Positions 8,212 through 25,474 of a stretch of 54,098 nt of DNA are shown here, piece by piece. Below the pieces are notes generated by a model. It was not told where the DNA came from. It did not search any database and saw nothing but the letters and a program-made list of their open reading frames with translations. Made by a program: the position numbers and the translations under genes. This DNA is from an uncultured Ruthenibacterium sp. (GTDB taxonomy: Bacteria > Bacillota > Clostridia > Oscillospirales > Ruminococcaceae), in the NCBI GenBank assembly GCA_944386565.1, contig CALXBO010000011.1, forward strand, positions 1 through 54,098, in the 5' to 3' direction. The stretch's first letter is position 1. Each line of letters starts with the position of its first letter.

Positions 8212-10338
8212 TTAGTCTTCCTTCTTGGCGCGGCCGGCCATGATGCTCTCGGCAATGCTCTTCGGCACTTCCGTGTAATGGCTGGGCTCCATGGAATACT
8301 GGCCGCGGCCCTGCGTCTTGGAGCGCAGGTCAGTGGCGTAACCGAACATGTTGGACAGCGGGACCATCGCATTGATCTGCTGAGAACCGCTGCGGGCTTC
8401 CATGCCCTGGATCTGGCCACGGCGGGCATTCAGGTCGCCGATAACGTCGCCCATGTATTCCTCAGGAACGACGACAGCCACCTTCATGATCGGCTCGAGG
8501 ATAACGGGATCGGCGCGGCGCATAGCCTCTTTGAAGGCCATAGAACCGGCGATCTTAAACGCCATTTCAGAGGAGTCGACCTCGTGGTAAGAACCGTCAT
8601 ACAGCGTAACCTTGACGTCCACGACGGGATAACCGGCCAGAACACCAGACTGCATGGCACCCTGAATACCCTGATCGATCGGTCCGATAAACTCCTTCGG
8701 GATCGCGCCGCCGACGATGGCGTTGATGAACTCGTAGCCCTTGCCGGTCTCGTTCGGCTCGATCTTGATCTTGACGTGACCGTACTGACCCTTACCACCG
8801 GACTGACGCGCATACTTCGTGTCCTGATCAGCGGCGCGGCGGATCGTCTCGCGGTACGCAACCTGCGGGGCGCCGACGTTGGCCTCGACCTTGAACTCAC
8901 GGAGCAGACGGTCAACGATGATTTCGAGGTGCAGCTCACCCATGCCGGCGATGATGGTCTGACCCGTCTCTTCGTCGGTGTAGGTGCGGAACGTCGGGTC
9001 TTCCTCGGCGAGTTTCGCCAGAGCAATACCCATCTTCTCCTGGCCGGCTTTCGTCTTCGGCTCGATGGCCACGCGGATAACCGGCTCGGGGAACTCCATG
9101 CTCTCCAGAATGATCGGGTGCTTCTCGTCGCACAGCGTGTCGCCCGTCGTCGTGTTCTTCAGACCGACGGCAGCGGCGATGTCGCCCGCGTAGCAAATCT
9201 CGATATCCTGACGATGGTTTGCGTGCATCTGCAGGATGCGGCCCATGCGCTCACGGTTGTCCTTGACGGAGTTGTACACCGTGGAGCCGGCCTCAACCGT
9301 ACCGGAATACACGCGGAAGAAGCAGAGCTTGCCGACGAACGGGTCCGTAGCGATCTTGAACGCAAGAGCAGCAAACGGAGCATTGTCGGAAGACGGACGG
9401 GATTCCTCCTCTTCCGTCTCGGGGTTGACGCCCTTGATGTCCTCGATGTCCGTCGGAGCGGGCATGTAGTCCACGATGGCGTCGAGCAGCTTCTGCACGC
9501 CTTTGTTCTTGTAAGAAGTACCGCAGGTGACGGGAACGACCGTGTTCGCGATCGTCTCCTTGCGCAGAGCCGTCTTGATCTCAGCGATCGTCAGCTCTTC
9601 GCCGTCGAGGTACTTCATCATCAGCTCTTCGTCGCTCTCCGCAACGGTTTCAATGAGCTGATCGTGATACTTCTGGCAGATCTCCTTCATATCCTCGGGA
9701 ATCTCTTCCACGCGGATATCCTTGCCGAGATCGTCATAGTACACATAAGCTTTCATCTCGAGCAGGTCGACGAGGCCCTTGAAGGTCTCCTCCTTGCCGA
9801 TCGGAAGCTGGATGGGCACTGCATTGGCCTTCAGACGGTCGTGGATCATATCCAGAACGTGATAGAAGTCAGCGCCCATGATGTCCATCTTGTTGACGTA
9901 AATCATACGAGGGACATGATACTTGGTAGCCTGATGCCAGACAGTCTCAGACTGCGGCTCAACACCGCCCTTGGCGCACATAACCGTCACGGAGCCGTCG
10001 AGAACGCGCAGAGAGCGCTCGACTTCCACCGTGAAGTCCACGTGGCCCGGCGTGTCGATGATGTTGATGCGGTGTCTGAACTTCTTGGCCTTGGCCGGGT
10101 CGTTCTGATACTCGGTATGGCTCCAGTAGCAGGTCGTAGCAGCAGACGTGATCGTGATGCCGCGCTCCTGCTCCTGCGCCATCCAGTCCATCGTCGCGGC
10201 GCCGTCGTGCGTCTCACCGATCTTGTGGTTGATACCGGTGTAGAACAGAATGCGCTCGGTCGTGGTGGTCTTGCCGGCGTCGATATGAGCCATAATGCCG
10301 ATGTTTCTGGTCATTTCCAGAGAAACGTCTCTTGGCAT
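8212..10338 (-). CDS. fusA: Elongation factor G
   Basis: 708 residues. Ribosomal translocase GTPase, also acting in ribosome recycling. G-domain motifs: AHIDAGKTT near residue 17, DTPGHVDF near 96 and NKMD near 150. Domains II to V follow, with the domain IV segment [14 protein letters not shown] and a domain V ending around [15 protein letters not shown] sequence that is normal for EF-G. Third gene of rpsL-rpsG-fusA-tuf; the ATG has AGGAGG upstream and the spacer from rpsG is 29 bases. Confidence 0.98.
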   Translation of the reverse strand: MPRDVSLEMTRNIGIMAHIDAGKTTTTERILFYTGINHKIGETHDGAATMDWMAQEQERGITITSAATTCYWSHTEYQNDPAKAKKFRHRINIIDTPGHVDFTVEVERSLRVLDGSVTVMCAKGGVEPQSETVWHQATKYHVPRMIYVNKMDIMGADFYHVLDMIHDRLKANAVPIQLPIGKEETFKGLVDLLEMKAYVYYDDLGKDIRVEEIPEDMKEICQKYHDQLIETVAESDEELMMKYLDGEELTIAEIKTALRKETIANTVVPVTCGTSYKNKGVQKLLDAIVDYMPAPTDIEDIKGVNPETEEEESRPSSDNAPFAALAFKIATDPFVGKLCFFRVYSGTVEAGSTVYNSVKDNRERMGRILQMHANHRQDIEICYAGDIAAAVGLKNTTTGDTLCDEKHPIILESMEFPEPVIRVAIEPKTKAGQEKMGIALAKLAEEDPTFRTYTDEETGQTIIAGMGELHLEIIVDRLLREFKVEANVGAPQVAYRETIRRAADQDTKYARQSGGKGQYGHVKIKIEPNETGKGYEFINAIVGGAIPKEFIGPIDQGIQGAMQSGVLAGYPVVDVKVTLYDGSYHEVDSSEMAFKIAGSMAFKEAMRRADPVILEPIMKVAVVVPEEYMGDVIGDLNARRGQIQGMEARSGSQQINAMVPLSNMFGYATDLRSKTQGRGQYSMEPSHYTEVPKSIAESIMAGRAKKED

Positions 10339-10367
10339 AGTTTCCTCCTAAAAGTTAGACACACAAA

Positions 10368-10838
10368 TCAATATCTGTAGTGAGCGAACGCCTTGTTGGC
10401 CTCAGCCATCTTGTGCGTATCCTCGCGCTTCTTGCAGGCGTTGCCGTTTCCGTTCACGGCATCCATGATCTCGCCGGCCAGACGCTCGCGCATGGTGCGC
10501 TCGCTGCGGGCGCGGGCATAGGTGGTCAGCCAGCGCAGGCCGAGAGTGGCGCGGCGCTCAGGACGAACCTCCATCGGGACCTGATAGGTAGAACCACCGA
10601 CGCGGCGGGCCTTGACCTCCAGGACAGGCATGATGTTCTCCAGAGCCTTCTCAAAGCTCTCCAGAGGATCGTTGCCGGTCTTCTCCTTCACGATGTCGAA
10701 AGCATCGTAAACGATACGCTGCGCAACGCCCTTCTTGCCGTCATACATGATGTTGTTGATGAGGCGCGTCACCATCTTGGAATTGTAAACAGGATCTGCC
10801 AAAACGTCACGTTTTGCAGTGTTACCTCTTCTGGGCAT
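10368..10838 (-). CDS. rpsG: 30S ribosomal protein S7
   Basis: 156 residues from the ATG at 10838 ([16 protein letters not shown]), the exact usual length. A start six codons further upstream is in frame but would sit on the AAGGAGGG ribosome binding site, so it is rejected. S7 nucleates assembly of the 30S head and binds 16S rRNA and mRNA at the exit. Conserved [12 protein letters not shown] and RWLTTYAR segments are present. Part of the str operon. Confidence 0.97.
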   Translation of the reverse strand: MPRRGNTAKRDVLADPVYNSKMVTRLINNIMYDGKKGVAQRIVYDAFDIVKEKTGNDPLESFEKALENIMPVLEVKARRVGGSTYQVPMEVRPERRATLGLRWLTTYARARSERTMRERLAGEIMDAVNGNGNACKKREDTHKMAEANKAFAHYRY

Positions 10839-10974
10839 GTTTCTTCCCTCCTTCATAGAATGATATCATCGGTACTCGAAAGCAATAAAAACTCCCGTAC
10901 GGCCCGCAGAAAAGGCAAAATCTATCGAAAAGCCTTCATGCGGCGTAATGTACTTCATCGGGTTTCGTTCTTAC

Positions 10975-11397
10975 TTATTTCTTACCGGCCTTGGGGCGCT
11001 TCGCACCGTACTTGGAACGGGCCTGGGCGCGTCCGGAAACACCCTGCGTATCGAGCGTACCACGGATGATGTGATAACGAACGCCCGGGAGATCCTTAAC
11101 ACGGCCGCCGCGGATCAGTACGACGCTGTGCTCCTGCAGGTTGTGGCCGATGCCGGGAATGTAAGAAGTAACCTCCATACCATTCGAAAGACGGACACGG
11201 GCAATTTTGCGAAGAGCAGAGTTCGGCTTCTTCGGGGTCATGGTACGAACTGCAGTGCAGACACCACGCTTTTGCGGAGAATTCTGATTGGTATACGCCT
11301 TCTTCTGAGAGTTGTAACCTTTCAGCAGCGCAGGAGCAGTGGACTTTTTGACCATCACCTCACGGCCTTTGCGTACGAGCTGGTTAAAAGTGGGCAT
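10975..11397 (-). CDS. rpsL: 30S ribosomal protein S12
   Basis: 140 residues, starting [13 protein letters not shown]. Decoding-centre protein. The streptomycin-relevant loops [11 protein letters not shown] and [11 protein letters not shown] carry the wild-type lysines, so a streptomycin-resistant form is not indicated. First gene of the str operon, driven by the promoter at 11501-11529 with a leader of about 95 bases. About 135 bases separate it from rpsG. Confidence 0.97.
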   Translation of the reverse strand: MPTFNQLVRKGREVMVKKSTAPALLKGYNSQKKAYTNQNSPQKRGVCTAVRTMTPKKPNSALRKIARVRLSNGMEVTSYIPGIGHNLQEHSVVLIRGGRVKDLPGVRYHIIRGTLDTQGVSGRAQARSKYGAKRPKAGKK

Positions 11398-11500
11398 GAT
11401 TTTCCTCCTTTCCTGATTCCTTTTCTATGTCAAAGCGCGGAAAAGCGCCTGACAGCCTGTTTGGTTGCACAACAAAATTCGCCTTTGGCGCAACATCTAT

Positions 11501-11529
11501 ATTCTACACGGAATGATTCGTCATGTCAA
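11501..11529 (-). promoter_or_regulatory. str operon promoter
   Basis: Minus strand TTGACA (11524-11529), 17-base spacer, TAGAAT (11501-11506). It lies between the rpoC terminator and rpsL, so the ribosomal/elongation factor genes have their own strong promoter. The leader can form a small GCC/GGC hairpin inside GTTGC/GCAAC. Confidence 0.85.
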
Positions 11530-11629
11530 CAGAAATTTTTCAAGAAATTCAGCGTTTTGCGCATTGATTTTCCTGCACCCGCTTTAAAGGGTTGACCGCG
11601 CGGGCAGAATTTATACCCGCCGGCTGCAA

Positions 11630-11659
11630 AAAGCGCCCCGGGCTTTCCCGGAGCGCTTT
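11630..11659 (-). terminator. rpoBC terminator
   Basis: Stem AAAGCGC-CCCGGG (from 11630) with CCCGG-AGCGCTTT (to 11659), one wobble on the transcript, followed on the minus strand by a short T-rich stretch. It lies 23 bases after the rpoC stop codon. Confidence 0.85.
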
Positions 11660-11681
11660 GAGTCGGTTGGATTCCGGCCGA

Positions 11682-15233
<3,552 letters not shown>

Positions 15234-15275
15234 GAAACGAACCCTTTCTTTATCTCAATTTTGATCGGTTAGCTC

Positions 15276-18986
<3,711 letters not shown>

Positions 18987-19022
18987 GTTTGCGACCACTC
19001 CTTGTTCAACTTTTGATTAAGC

Positions 19023-19088
19023 ATTGCAACCCGTTGCAATAGCGTACACAAACGGCAGGAATCAGCCGCCTATTTTGTGGCAACCTGC
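19023..19088 (-). promoter_or_regulatory. Structured leader of rpoB with two hairpins
   Basis: Just upstream of the rpoB ribosome binding site is the perfect inverted repeat ATTGCAAC-GG-GTTGCAAT (19023-19040, minus-strand reading). A second stem, GCAGG/CCTGC (19084-19088 with 19055-19059) with an inner GCC/GGC, precedes it. Neither is followed by a T run, so they look like leader RNA structure rather than terminators. The leader is about 155 bases. Confidence 0.5.
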
Positions 19089-19150
19089 ACAATTTTTTCT
19101 TGCCGGTTTTGCCATGATAGGCGCATAAAGCCATTATGATACATTAAAGC

Positions 19151-19179
19151 ATTATAGTTCAAATTTTACTGCTTGTCAA
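19151..19179 (-). promoter_or_regulatory. rpoBC promoter, perfect consensus
   Basis: Minus strand TTGACA (19174-19179), 17-base spacer, TATAAT (19151-19156). It lies downstream of the terminator of the Rrf2 gene and about 165 bases upstream of the rpoB ATG. Confidence 0.9.
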
Positions 19180-19215
19180 CACTTTTTTGCCTTCCGCTGC
19201 AAATTTACGGAAAGA

Positions 19216-19259
19216 AAAAAATCCGGACACGAAACGCCACGCGCCGTGTACGGATTTTT
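19216..19259 (-). terminator. Rrf2 regulator gene terminator
   Basis: Stem AAAAATCCG-ACACG with CGTGT-CGGATTTTT (one internal mismatch), starting six bases after the stop codon, with a T run on the minus strand. Confidence 0.85.
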
Positions 19260-19265
19260 GATCTT

Positions 19266-19679
19266 TTAAGCCGACTCTCCCTCGACCAGCTGTGCGAAGC
19301 TGACCGAATCCAGTTTCCGGTTCACATCCGCCGAGATCTCGGCAAAAACGCGCTGGAATGCGCAGGAACCCCACGCGCCGCGGCTGCAGCAGTCGCTCTC
19401 GCCTTTCAGGCAGCGGGAGAAGCAGTACTCCCCTTCCACCGCCTCGATCACATGGCGGAGCGTGATCTCGGACGCGGGCCTTGCCAGTTCGTAGCCGCCC
19501 CGGTTTCCCTTGAAGCTCGTCACGATCCCGCTCTGCACCAGCTTGCCGAGAATCTTCAGGGAAAAGCGGAGCGAGACGTTGATCTCCTCACTGATCCCAC
19601 GTGCATCTCTCCGGGCGGAACTCTTGGCAAGGCAGTAGACAATGCGGATCGCATAATCGGATTCCTGTGTAATATGCAT
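19266..19679 (-). CDS. Rrf2 family transcriptional regulator
   Basis: 137 residues, typical Rrf2/IscR size. The N-terminal winged helix starts MHITQESDYAIRIVYCLA and continues through ISEEINVSLRFSLKILGKL to the wing FKGNRGGYELARP. The C-terminal half has cysteines at 86, 90, 97, 98 and 106, the region where IscR-type members bind an Fe-S cluster; spacing differs from the IscR pattern, so cluster binding is probable but not certain. Strong promoter at 19721-19749 with a dyad over the start point, suggesting autoregulation. Divergent from a ferritin-like gene, which points to iron, sulphur or redox control. Confidence 0.9.
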   Translation of the reverse strand: MHITQESDYAIRIVYCLAKSSARRDARGISEEINVSLRFSLKILGKLVQSGIVTSFKGNRGGYELARPASEITLRHVIEAVEGEYCFSRCLKGESDCCSRGAWGSCAFQRVFAEISADVNRKLDSVSFAQLVEGESA

Positions 19680-19696
19680 TCCGTGCGCTCCTTAAA

Positions 19697-19749
19697 GTAT
19701 ACTGGAATTATATACATTAAATTATACCCGCGGCTCTCCGGTTTGTCAA
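19697..19749 (-). promoter_or_regulatory. Rrf2 gene promoter with GTATA/TATAC dyad
   Basis: Minus strand TTGACA (19744-19749), 17-base spacer, TATAAT (19721-19726): perfect consensus. Overlapping the expected start point is a dyad GTATA-N9-TATAC (19697-19715), a candidate operator for the regulator itself. AAGGAG sits 9 bases before the ATG. Confidence 0.75.
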
Positions 19750-19790
19750 GGCTGCGTGTGCATACCTTCCTTCCGTTTCGTATACCTATA

Positions 19791-19796
19791 TATAAT
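19791..19796 (+). promoter_or_regulatory. Probable -10 box of the ferritin-like gene
   Basis: TATAAT about 25 bases before the ATG at 19823. The -35 region is poor. The half-site GTATAC occurs at 19780-19785 just upstream, matching the sequence in the Rrf2 dyad. Confidence 0.45.
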
Positions 19797-19822
19797 AAGG
19801 AAAAAGAAGGGACGGTCGCAGT

Positions 19823-20230
19823 ATGGAATCTCTGACGGATGCCCAACTTTCCGATGCTCTGCTCCACACGCTCCGGAAGGCGTCCACGCTCCGGGAATGC
19901 CGGATGGATTGTCTGCCTCTTGACGCCGCAGCCGCACAGGCTCTCTCGATCATCCTCGGGGAAACGCTGCGGCACGCCTCGCTTCTGGAGCAGGCTCTCC
20001 GCCGCAGACGATGCCTCCCCGCTCTTCAGCCCGGTATCCGCAGCCGGATCAAAGGCCGAACGCCGGGCGCCTATTTCGACACACTGATCCGCGAGGAGGG
20101 GCTCGCCCTCACACGCCAGTCGCTGCTGCTGGAAACAGCACAAGGCGCAGATGCCGACCTTCTGCGGTGCATCACCGAAGAAGAAGCCGTGCATCTGCGC
20201 CTGCTTCACACGCTCGCCGGCCGGTTCTGA
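19823..20230 (+). CDS. Small ferritin-like helical protein (putative)
   Basis: 135 residues, predicted almost entirely helical. Two segments look like ferritin/rubrerythrin iron-ligand helices: GETLRHASLLEQAL near residues 51-64 and ITEEEAVHLRLLHTL near 117-131, the latter with an ExxH. No rubredoxin-like cysteine pair is present. The similarity is to the general ferritin-like pattern and is not strong, so the iron-binding role is inference. AAGGGA lies about 10 bases before the ATG. The gene is divergent from the Rrf2 regulator and converges with the oxidoreductase gene, stops six bases apart. Confidence 0.6.
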   Translation: MESLTDAQLSDALLHTLRKASTLRECRMDCLPLDAAAAQALSIILGETLRHASLLEQALRRRRCLPALQPGIRSRIKGRTPGAYFDTLIREEGLALTRQSLLLETAQGADADLLRCITEEEAVHLRLLHTLAGRF

Positions 20231-20236
20231 TCCGGT

Positions 20237-21394
20237 TCAGCGCATATTTTCACTTGCCAGAATGATGGGTGCGTCTTCGAGTTTTTCGACGGATGTTCTC
20301 TTCTGATGGAACCGCGGCATGTTGTCCCGGATTCCCTGCGCGCGGTAGAACGGGCTCTCCGGTGACAGCGGCAGCTGCACCGTCCGCCCGGTCGCCCCGG
20401 ATTCATAAATCGCCGCAATGAGTTCCAGCGTTGCACGGCCGGACTCTCCGCTGGAAACCGGCTGCGTATCCGTTTCGATCGCACGGATCAGATCGTCGGC
20501 AAGCCCAGCAAAACCTTCGTAGGCCGGAGCGGGGATCTCCTCAAAACGCTGTTCCAGCGCCCGCAGAAGTTCCGGGTCCTCGATCGGGAACGCGTTCGGC
20601 TGAGAAACGTCCGCCACGATCTTGTGCGGGACGGAAATGCTCGCGCGGTCGCAAACGAAATACAGCGACTGCGGCTGGCCGTGACAGATGATCGCCGAAT
20701 TCATTTCTCCGAGCGCTCCCGACGGGAAGCGCAGCAGCGCGAGCGAAATGTCTTCCTCCTCGCTGTTGTCATGCGCTCTGTTGCCGAGGATCGCGGTCAC
20801 CTCCGAAGGCAACCCCGCCATCCAGCACAGCAGGTCGATGTGGTGCACCGCCTGAACGAATGTGCAGCCGCCGCCCTCCGTCTCCCATCTGCCGCGCCAC
20901 TCCAGATCGTAATACATCGGGCCGCGGAACCAGAATGAATTGACCTGAACGAAATGGAGCGGGCCCGCGGCGCCCTCCGCGAGCAGCTGTTTTGTTTTCC
21001 AGATGGGGGTAAAGAAACGGCTCTGCGCCACGACGGACAATTTCCTGCCGCTGCGCTTCGCCGCGGCGATCATCCTGTCGCACTCCTCGACCGACATGCC
21101 CATCGGCTTCTCGACCAGTACATGTTTGCCGTGCTCCAGACAGAACACCGCCATTTCACAGTGGAGCGCCGGCGGCGTGCACACGACCACAATGTCGCAG
21201 TCCTCCTCCAGAACGGCACGCCGGTAATCATCGTAGGCGCGCGCGTCAATGCCGCATTCGTCGATGATCTTCTGCGCGGAGGATGTGTGGCGCGCCGCGA
21301 CGGCGACGACTTTTGCGCGCCCGTCAAGGCTCTCGAACGCCCGGACGTGCGTCGCGCTGATGGAACCGGCTCCCAGAACAACAACCCGGTGCAT
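20237..21394 (-). CDS. Gfo/Idh/MocA family NAD(P)-dependent oxidoreductase
   Basis: 385 residues. The N-terminal Rossmann fold begins RVVVLGAGSISATH; the family motif EKPMGM lies near residue 96, and HHIDLLCWMAG near 188 provides the usual His/Asp pair of the active site. Family members oxidise or reduce sugars, inositols and related polyols, and the substrate cannot be told from the sequence. No neighbouring sugar transport or catabolic gene helps. The C-terminus ends a few residues past the usual beta-sheet domain. Confidence 0.9.
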   Translation of the reverse strand: MHRVVVLGAGSISATHVRAFESLDGRAKVVAVAARHTSSAQKIIDECGIDARAYDDYRRAVLEEDCDIVVVCTPPALHCEMAVFCLEHGKHVLVEKPMGMSVEECDRMIAAAKRSGRKLSVVAQSRFFTPIWKTKQLLAEGAAGPLHFVQVNSFWFRGPMYYDLEWRGRWETEGGGCTFVQAVHHIDLLCWMAGLPSEVTAILGNRAHDNSEEEDISLALLRFPSGALGEMNSAIICHGQPQSLYFVCDRASISVPHKIVADVSQPNAFPIEDPELLRALEQRFEEIPAPAYEGFAGLADDLIRAIETDTQPVSSGESGRATLELIAAIYESGATGRTVQLPLSPESPFYRAQGIRDNMPRFHQKRTSVEKLEDAPIILASENMR

Positions 21395-21417
21395 GGCTCT
21401 TCCCCTTTCCTGTTGAT

Positions 21418-21450
21418 AAAAACGCGCCGTCCGCTTCGGCGGAACGGCGC
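21418..21450 (-). terminator. rpoD terminator
   Basis: GCGCCGTCCGC (21424 on) with GCGGAACGGCGC (to 21450) around a TTCG loop, followed on the minus strand by GTTTTTA. It ends the dgt-dnaG-rpoD unit. Confidence 0.88.
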
Positions 21451-21466
21451 ATAAGGGCGCGGCAGC

Positions 21467-22555
<1,089 letters not shown>

Positions 22556-22595
22556 GTTCAGTCTCCTTTATTCCTCGAAACCTGCCCGGAATGGG

Positions 22596-24344
22596 TCAGG
22601 ATTTCTTCTCCTTGAGAGTTTGCAGATACGCGGCCAGTTCGTCCGGGGATTTCTCCGCCGCGCGGGTGCTCTCCGGGACGCTCCCGATGATCCGCTCGAT
22701 GTACATCCGCACATCCTGCTCACCGATGGCCAGCTCATAGTTCTGGGCGAGGATGCGCCCCAGCAAACTGATGGTCTCCGGCGGGAGTTCTCCCGAGAGC
22801 GCGGCGAGATCAAACGGCTCGCCGTGTTCGTACCGCCTGCGTATCAGCGAAAAGACGGAGCGCATATCATCCGTGAAGAAGTTCTCTTCCTTCAGGCTCT
22901 GCGCCGCGAGGGAGAAAAACTCCGGCCGTTTGATGACGGCTCCGATGAGCTGCTGTTCGGCAAACGCGACGCCCAGCGCCTTCTGCCCGCCCTTGGTCGG
23001 AGAGATCTGGATGCGCCCGCCCATCCCCTCTTCGAGGAGGCGGCGTTCCCGCTCTTTCTCGTTGCGGCGGTTGCGCGCCCGCACGGCTCCGCTGACCTGG
23101 GCGAGAATCGCCTGCTTCGTGACGTCCGTTTCCTCGGCGAGACGCCCCGCGTAGACTTCCCTCTCCGTCACGGAAAGCGGCCCGGCCAGAATGCCCACCG
23201 CATCGCGGATGTATCCGAGGCGCCCGTCCGGCGTTGAAATGTCGTACTTTTTGCGCGCCTTGGCCAGTTCGTATTCGATGGCGTTCGACGAACCGTTCAG
23301 CAGCATCTCAAACCGGTCGCGCCCGTATTTTTTGATAAACTCGTCGGGGTCCTTCGCGTCGGGGATATTCAGGATCGACACCTTCACGGGCGACGATGCG
23401 AACAGCGAGATCGCGCGCGCGGTCGCCTTCTGCCCAGCCTCGTCCGAGTCGTAGCACAGGACGACCTCGTCGGCATAGTCGGAGAGGATCTTCACCTGCT
23501 CCGCCGTCAGCGCCGTGCCGCAGCCTGCCACCGCCGTGGTGAACCCTGCCTGATGCATTGAGATCACGTCCATGTACCCTTCGCAGAGGATGTACCGGCG
23601 CGACGTTGAACGCTTGGCCACGTTCAGCGCGAACAGCGTGCGGCTCTTCTTGTACGCCATCGTCTCGGGGCTGTTGAGGTACTTGGGCTTTTCATCGCCC
23701 ATGTTCCGCCCGCCGAACGCGATCACATTGCCGCGCAGATCAAAGATCGGCACCATCACGCGGTTTCGGAACACGTCGTACGTGTGGCCTTTCTCGTGGC
23801 GTTTGAGCAGCCCCGCTTCGATCAGTTCGTCGTCGGAATACCCGAGCTTGCGCATGTGGTCGCGCGTCTCGCGGAAGCTGTCCGGCGCGTAGCCGAGCCC
23901 GAAGCGCTTGATCGTCGAATCCGACAGACCGCGCCGCCTCCAGTATCCGCGCGCCTCGCGCCCCTCGTCGCTGTTCAGACGCTCAAAATAGAACCGCGCC
24001 GCGTCCTTGTTGATGGAGATGATGCGGCTGCGCTTTTTGCCCGCCGTGTCATCCTCTTCTGGGAGCGGCATGCCCGCGCGGGACGCGAGAGCCTTGACCG
24101 CCTCGACATATTCGAGATTGGCAATGCGCTTCATGAAGGTGATGACGTCGCCGCCCGCGCCGCAGCCGAAGCAGTAGAACGACTGTGTCTCGGGATACAC
24201 GACAAACGACGGCGTCTTTTCATTGTGGAACGGGCACAGGCCCGTGTAAGTCCTTCCGCGGTGGCGCAGTTGCACATAGCTCTGCACCACATCCGTAATA
24301 TCGTTGCGCGCCACAAGTTCTTCAATATAAGAATGCGGGATCAC
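22596..24344 (-). CDS. dnaG: DNA primase
   Basis: 582 residues. Synthesises RNA primers at the replication fork. The N-terminal zinc ribbon has CPFHNEKTPSF and FYCFGCGAGG near residues 37-65; the central TOPRIM core has CEGYMDVIS near 255 and CYDSDEAGQ near 300; the C-terminal part is the DnaB helicase-interaction domain. It lies between dgt (36 bases upstream) and rpoD. Start MIPHSYIEELVARNDI fits the family. Confidence 0.96.
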   Translation of the reverse strand: MIPHSYIEELVARNDITDVVQSYVQLRHRGRTYTGLCPFHNEKTPSFVVYPETQSFYCFGCGAGGDVITFMKRIANLEYVEAVKALASRAGMPLPEEDDTAGKKRSRIISINKDAARFYFERLNSDEGREARGYWRRRGLSDSTIKRFGLGYAPDSFRETRDHMRKLGYSDDELIEAGLLKRHEKGHTYDVFRNRVMVPIFDLRGNVIAFGGRNMGDEKPKYLNSPETMAYKKSRTLFALNVAKRSTSRRYILCEGYMDVISMHQAGFTTAVAGCGTALTAEQVKILSDYADEVVLCYDSDEAGQKATARAISLFASSPVKVSILNIPDAKDPDEFIKKYGRDRFEMLLNGSSNAIEYELAKARKKYDISTPDGRLGYIRDAVGILAGPLSVTEREVYAGRLAEETDVTKQAILAQVSGAVRARNRRNEKERERRLLEEGMGGRIQISPTKGGQKALGVAFAEQQLIGAVIKRPEFFSLAAQSLKEENFFTDDMRSVFSLIRRRYEHGEPFDLAALSGELPPETISLLGRILAQNYELAIGEQDVRMYIERIIGSVPESTRAAEKSPDELAAYLQTLKEKKS

Positions 24345-24380
24345 GCGCGTCTCACCTCCTCCCCGGCCGGCGGCCTTCTA

Positions 24381-25379
24381 TTACATTACGTTCCACTTCT
24401 GGGGAACGAACAACTGCTCAAATGTTTTGGTGGCATATTCGTCCGACATGCCGGATATATAATCTGTCACAGCCCGCTCGACACCTTCCTGCCAGACGAT
24501 GTACAGGTAGGCCTGCGGCATGTGCGTGGGGTTTTCCCGGAAATAGTTGTAGAGTTCCTCGATCAGCTTGTCCACTTTCTGCTCTTCGCGCTTGGCGACC
24601 TTGTCCACGTATACGGTGCTGTACATGAAGTCGTGCAGCGCGTCGTACGCCGCGAGCGGTTCCGCATCCATGCCGATCTGCTCGGGGCCGTGGTCGACGA
24701 TCGCCCGGATCATCGTGGTGATGCGCTCGGATTTCGTGTTGCCGAGCACCTCCGTCAGCTCCTTCGGGATGTCGTCGCTGCGCAGCACGCCCGCTGTCAT
24801 GGCGTCTTCGATGTCGTGGTTCATATACGCGATGTGGTCGGCATACCGCACGACGCAGCCCTCGCGCGTCGCGGGCCATGTGCCTTTCGTGTGACAGATG
24901 AACCCGTTGATGACTTCCCATGTCAGATTTAAGCCCCGGCCGTCTTTCTCCAGACGCTCGGCCACCCGTACACTCTGTTCATAGTGCCGGAACCCGCCCG
25001 GAGTTAAACGGTTCAGCGCACGTTCGCCCGCGTGGCCGAACGGCGTGTGCCCGAGATCATGTCCGAGCGCGATGGCCTCCGTGAGGTCCTCGTTCAGCCG
25101 GAGCGCACGGGAGATCGTCCGGGCGATCTGGCTGACTTCCAGCGTGTGCGTCAGGCGCGTGCGGTAATGGTCGCCCTCCGGGGAGAGGAACACCTGCGTT
25201 TTCTGCTTGAGACGGCGGAACGCCTTGCTGTGGATGATGCGGTCGCGGTCGCGCTGCCAGCACGTTCTCAGCGGGCACGGTTCTTCCTCCCGCTGTCTGC
25301 CGCGGCTCTGATCGCTGAACGACGCAAACGGAGACAAGGTGCTCCGTTCGATCTGTTCGGTCTGTTCCCGTACGGTCAT
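24381..25379 (-). CDS. dgt: dGTP triphosphohydrolase (HD superfamily)
   Basis: 332 residues from the ATG at 25379, which has GGGGAGG 8 bases upstream. A longer in-frame reading to 25634 overlaps the yigZ gene and is rejected. The enzyme cleaves dNTPs to deoxynucleoside and triphosphate. HD-domain metal ligands are visible in RLTHTLEVSQIAR, LGHDLGHTPFGHAGE and the later YADHIAYMNHDIEDA. First gene of dgt-dnaG-rpoD, an order common in Clostridia. Confidence 0.92.
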   Translation of the reverse strand: MTVREQTEQIERSTLSPFASFSDQSRGRQREEEPCPLRTCWQRDRDRIIHSKAFRRLKQKTQVFLSPEGDHYRTRLTHTLEVSQIARTISRALRLNEDLTEAIALGHDLGHTPFGHAGERALNRLTPGGFRHYEQSVRVAERLEKDGRGLNLTWEVINGFICHTKGTWPATREGCVVRYADHIAYMNHDIEDAMTAGVLRSDDIPKELTEVLGNTKSERITTMIRAIVDHGPEQIGMDAEPLAAYDALHDFMYSTVYVDKVAKREEQKVDKLIEELYNYFRENPTHMPQAYLYIVWQEGVERAVTDYISGMSDEYATKTFEQLFVPQKWNVM

Positions 25380-25474
25380 GCAGTCCGCCTCCCCTGTCGA
25401 AACTCCGTCATATATACTATACGACAAAGAACGCGAAAACCCTTGTGCTGCAATCAGATTTTTTGAAAAAATTT

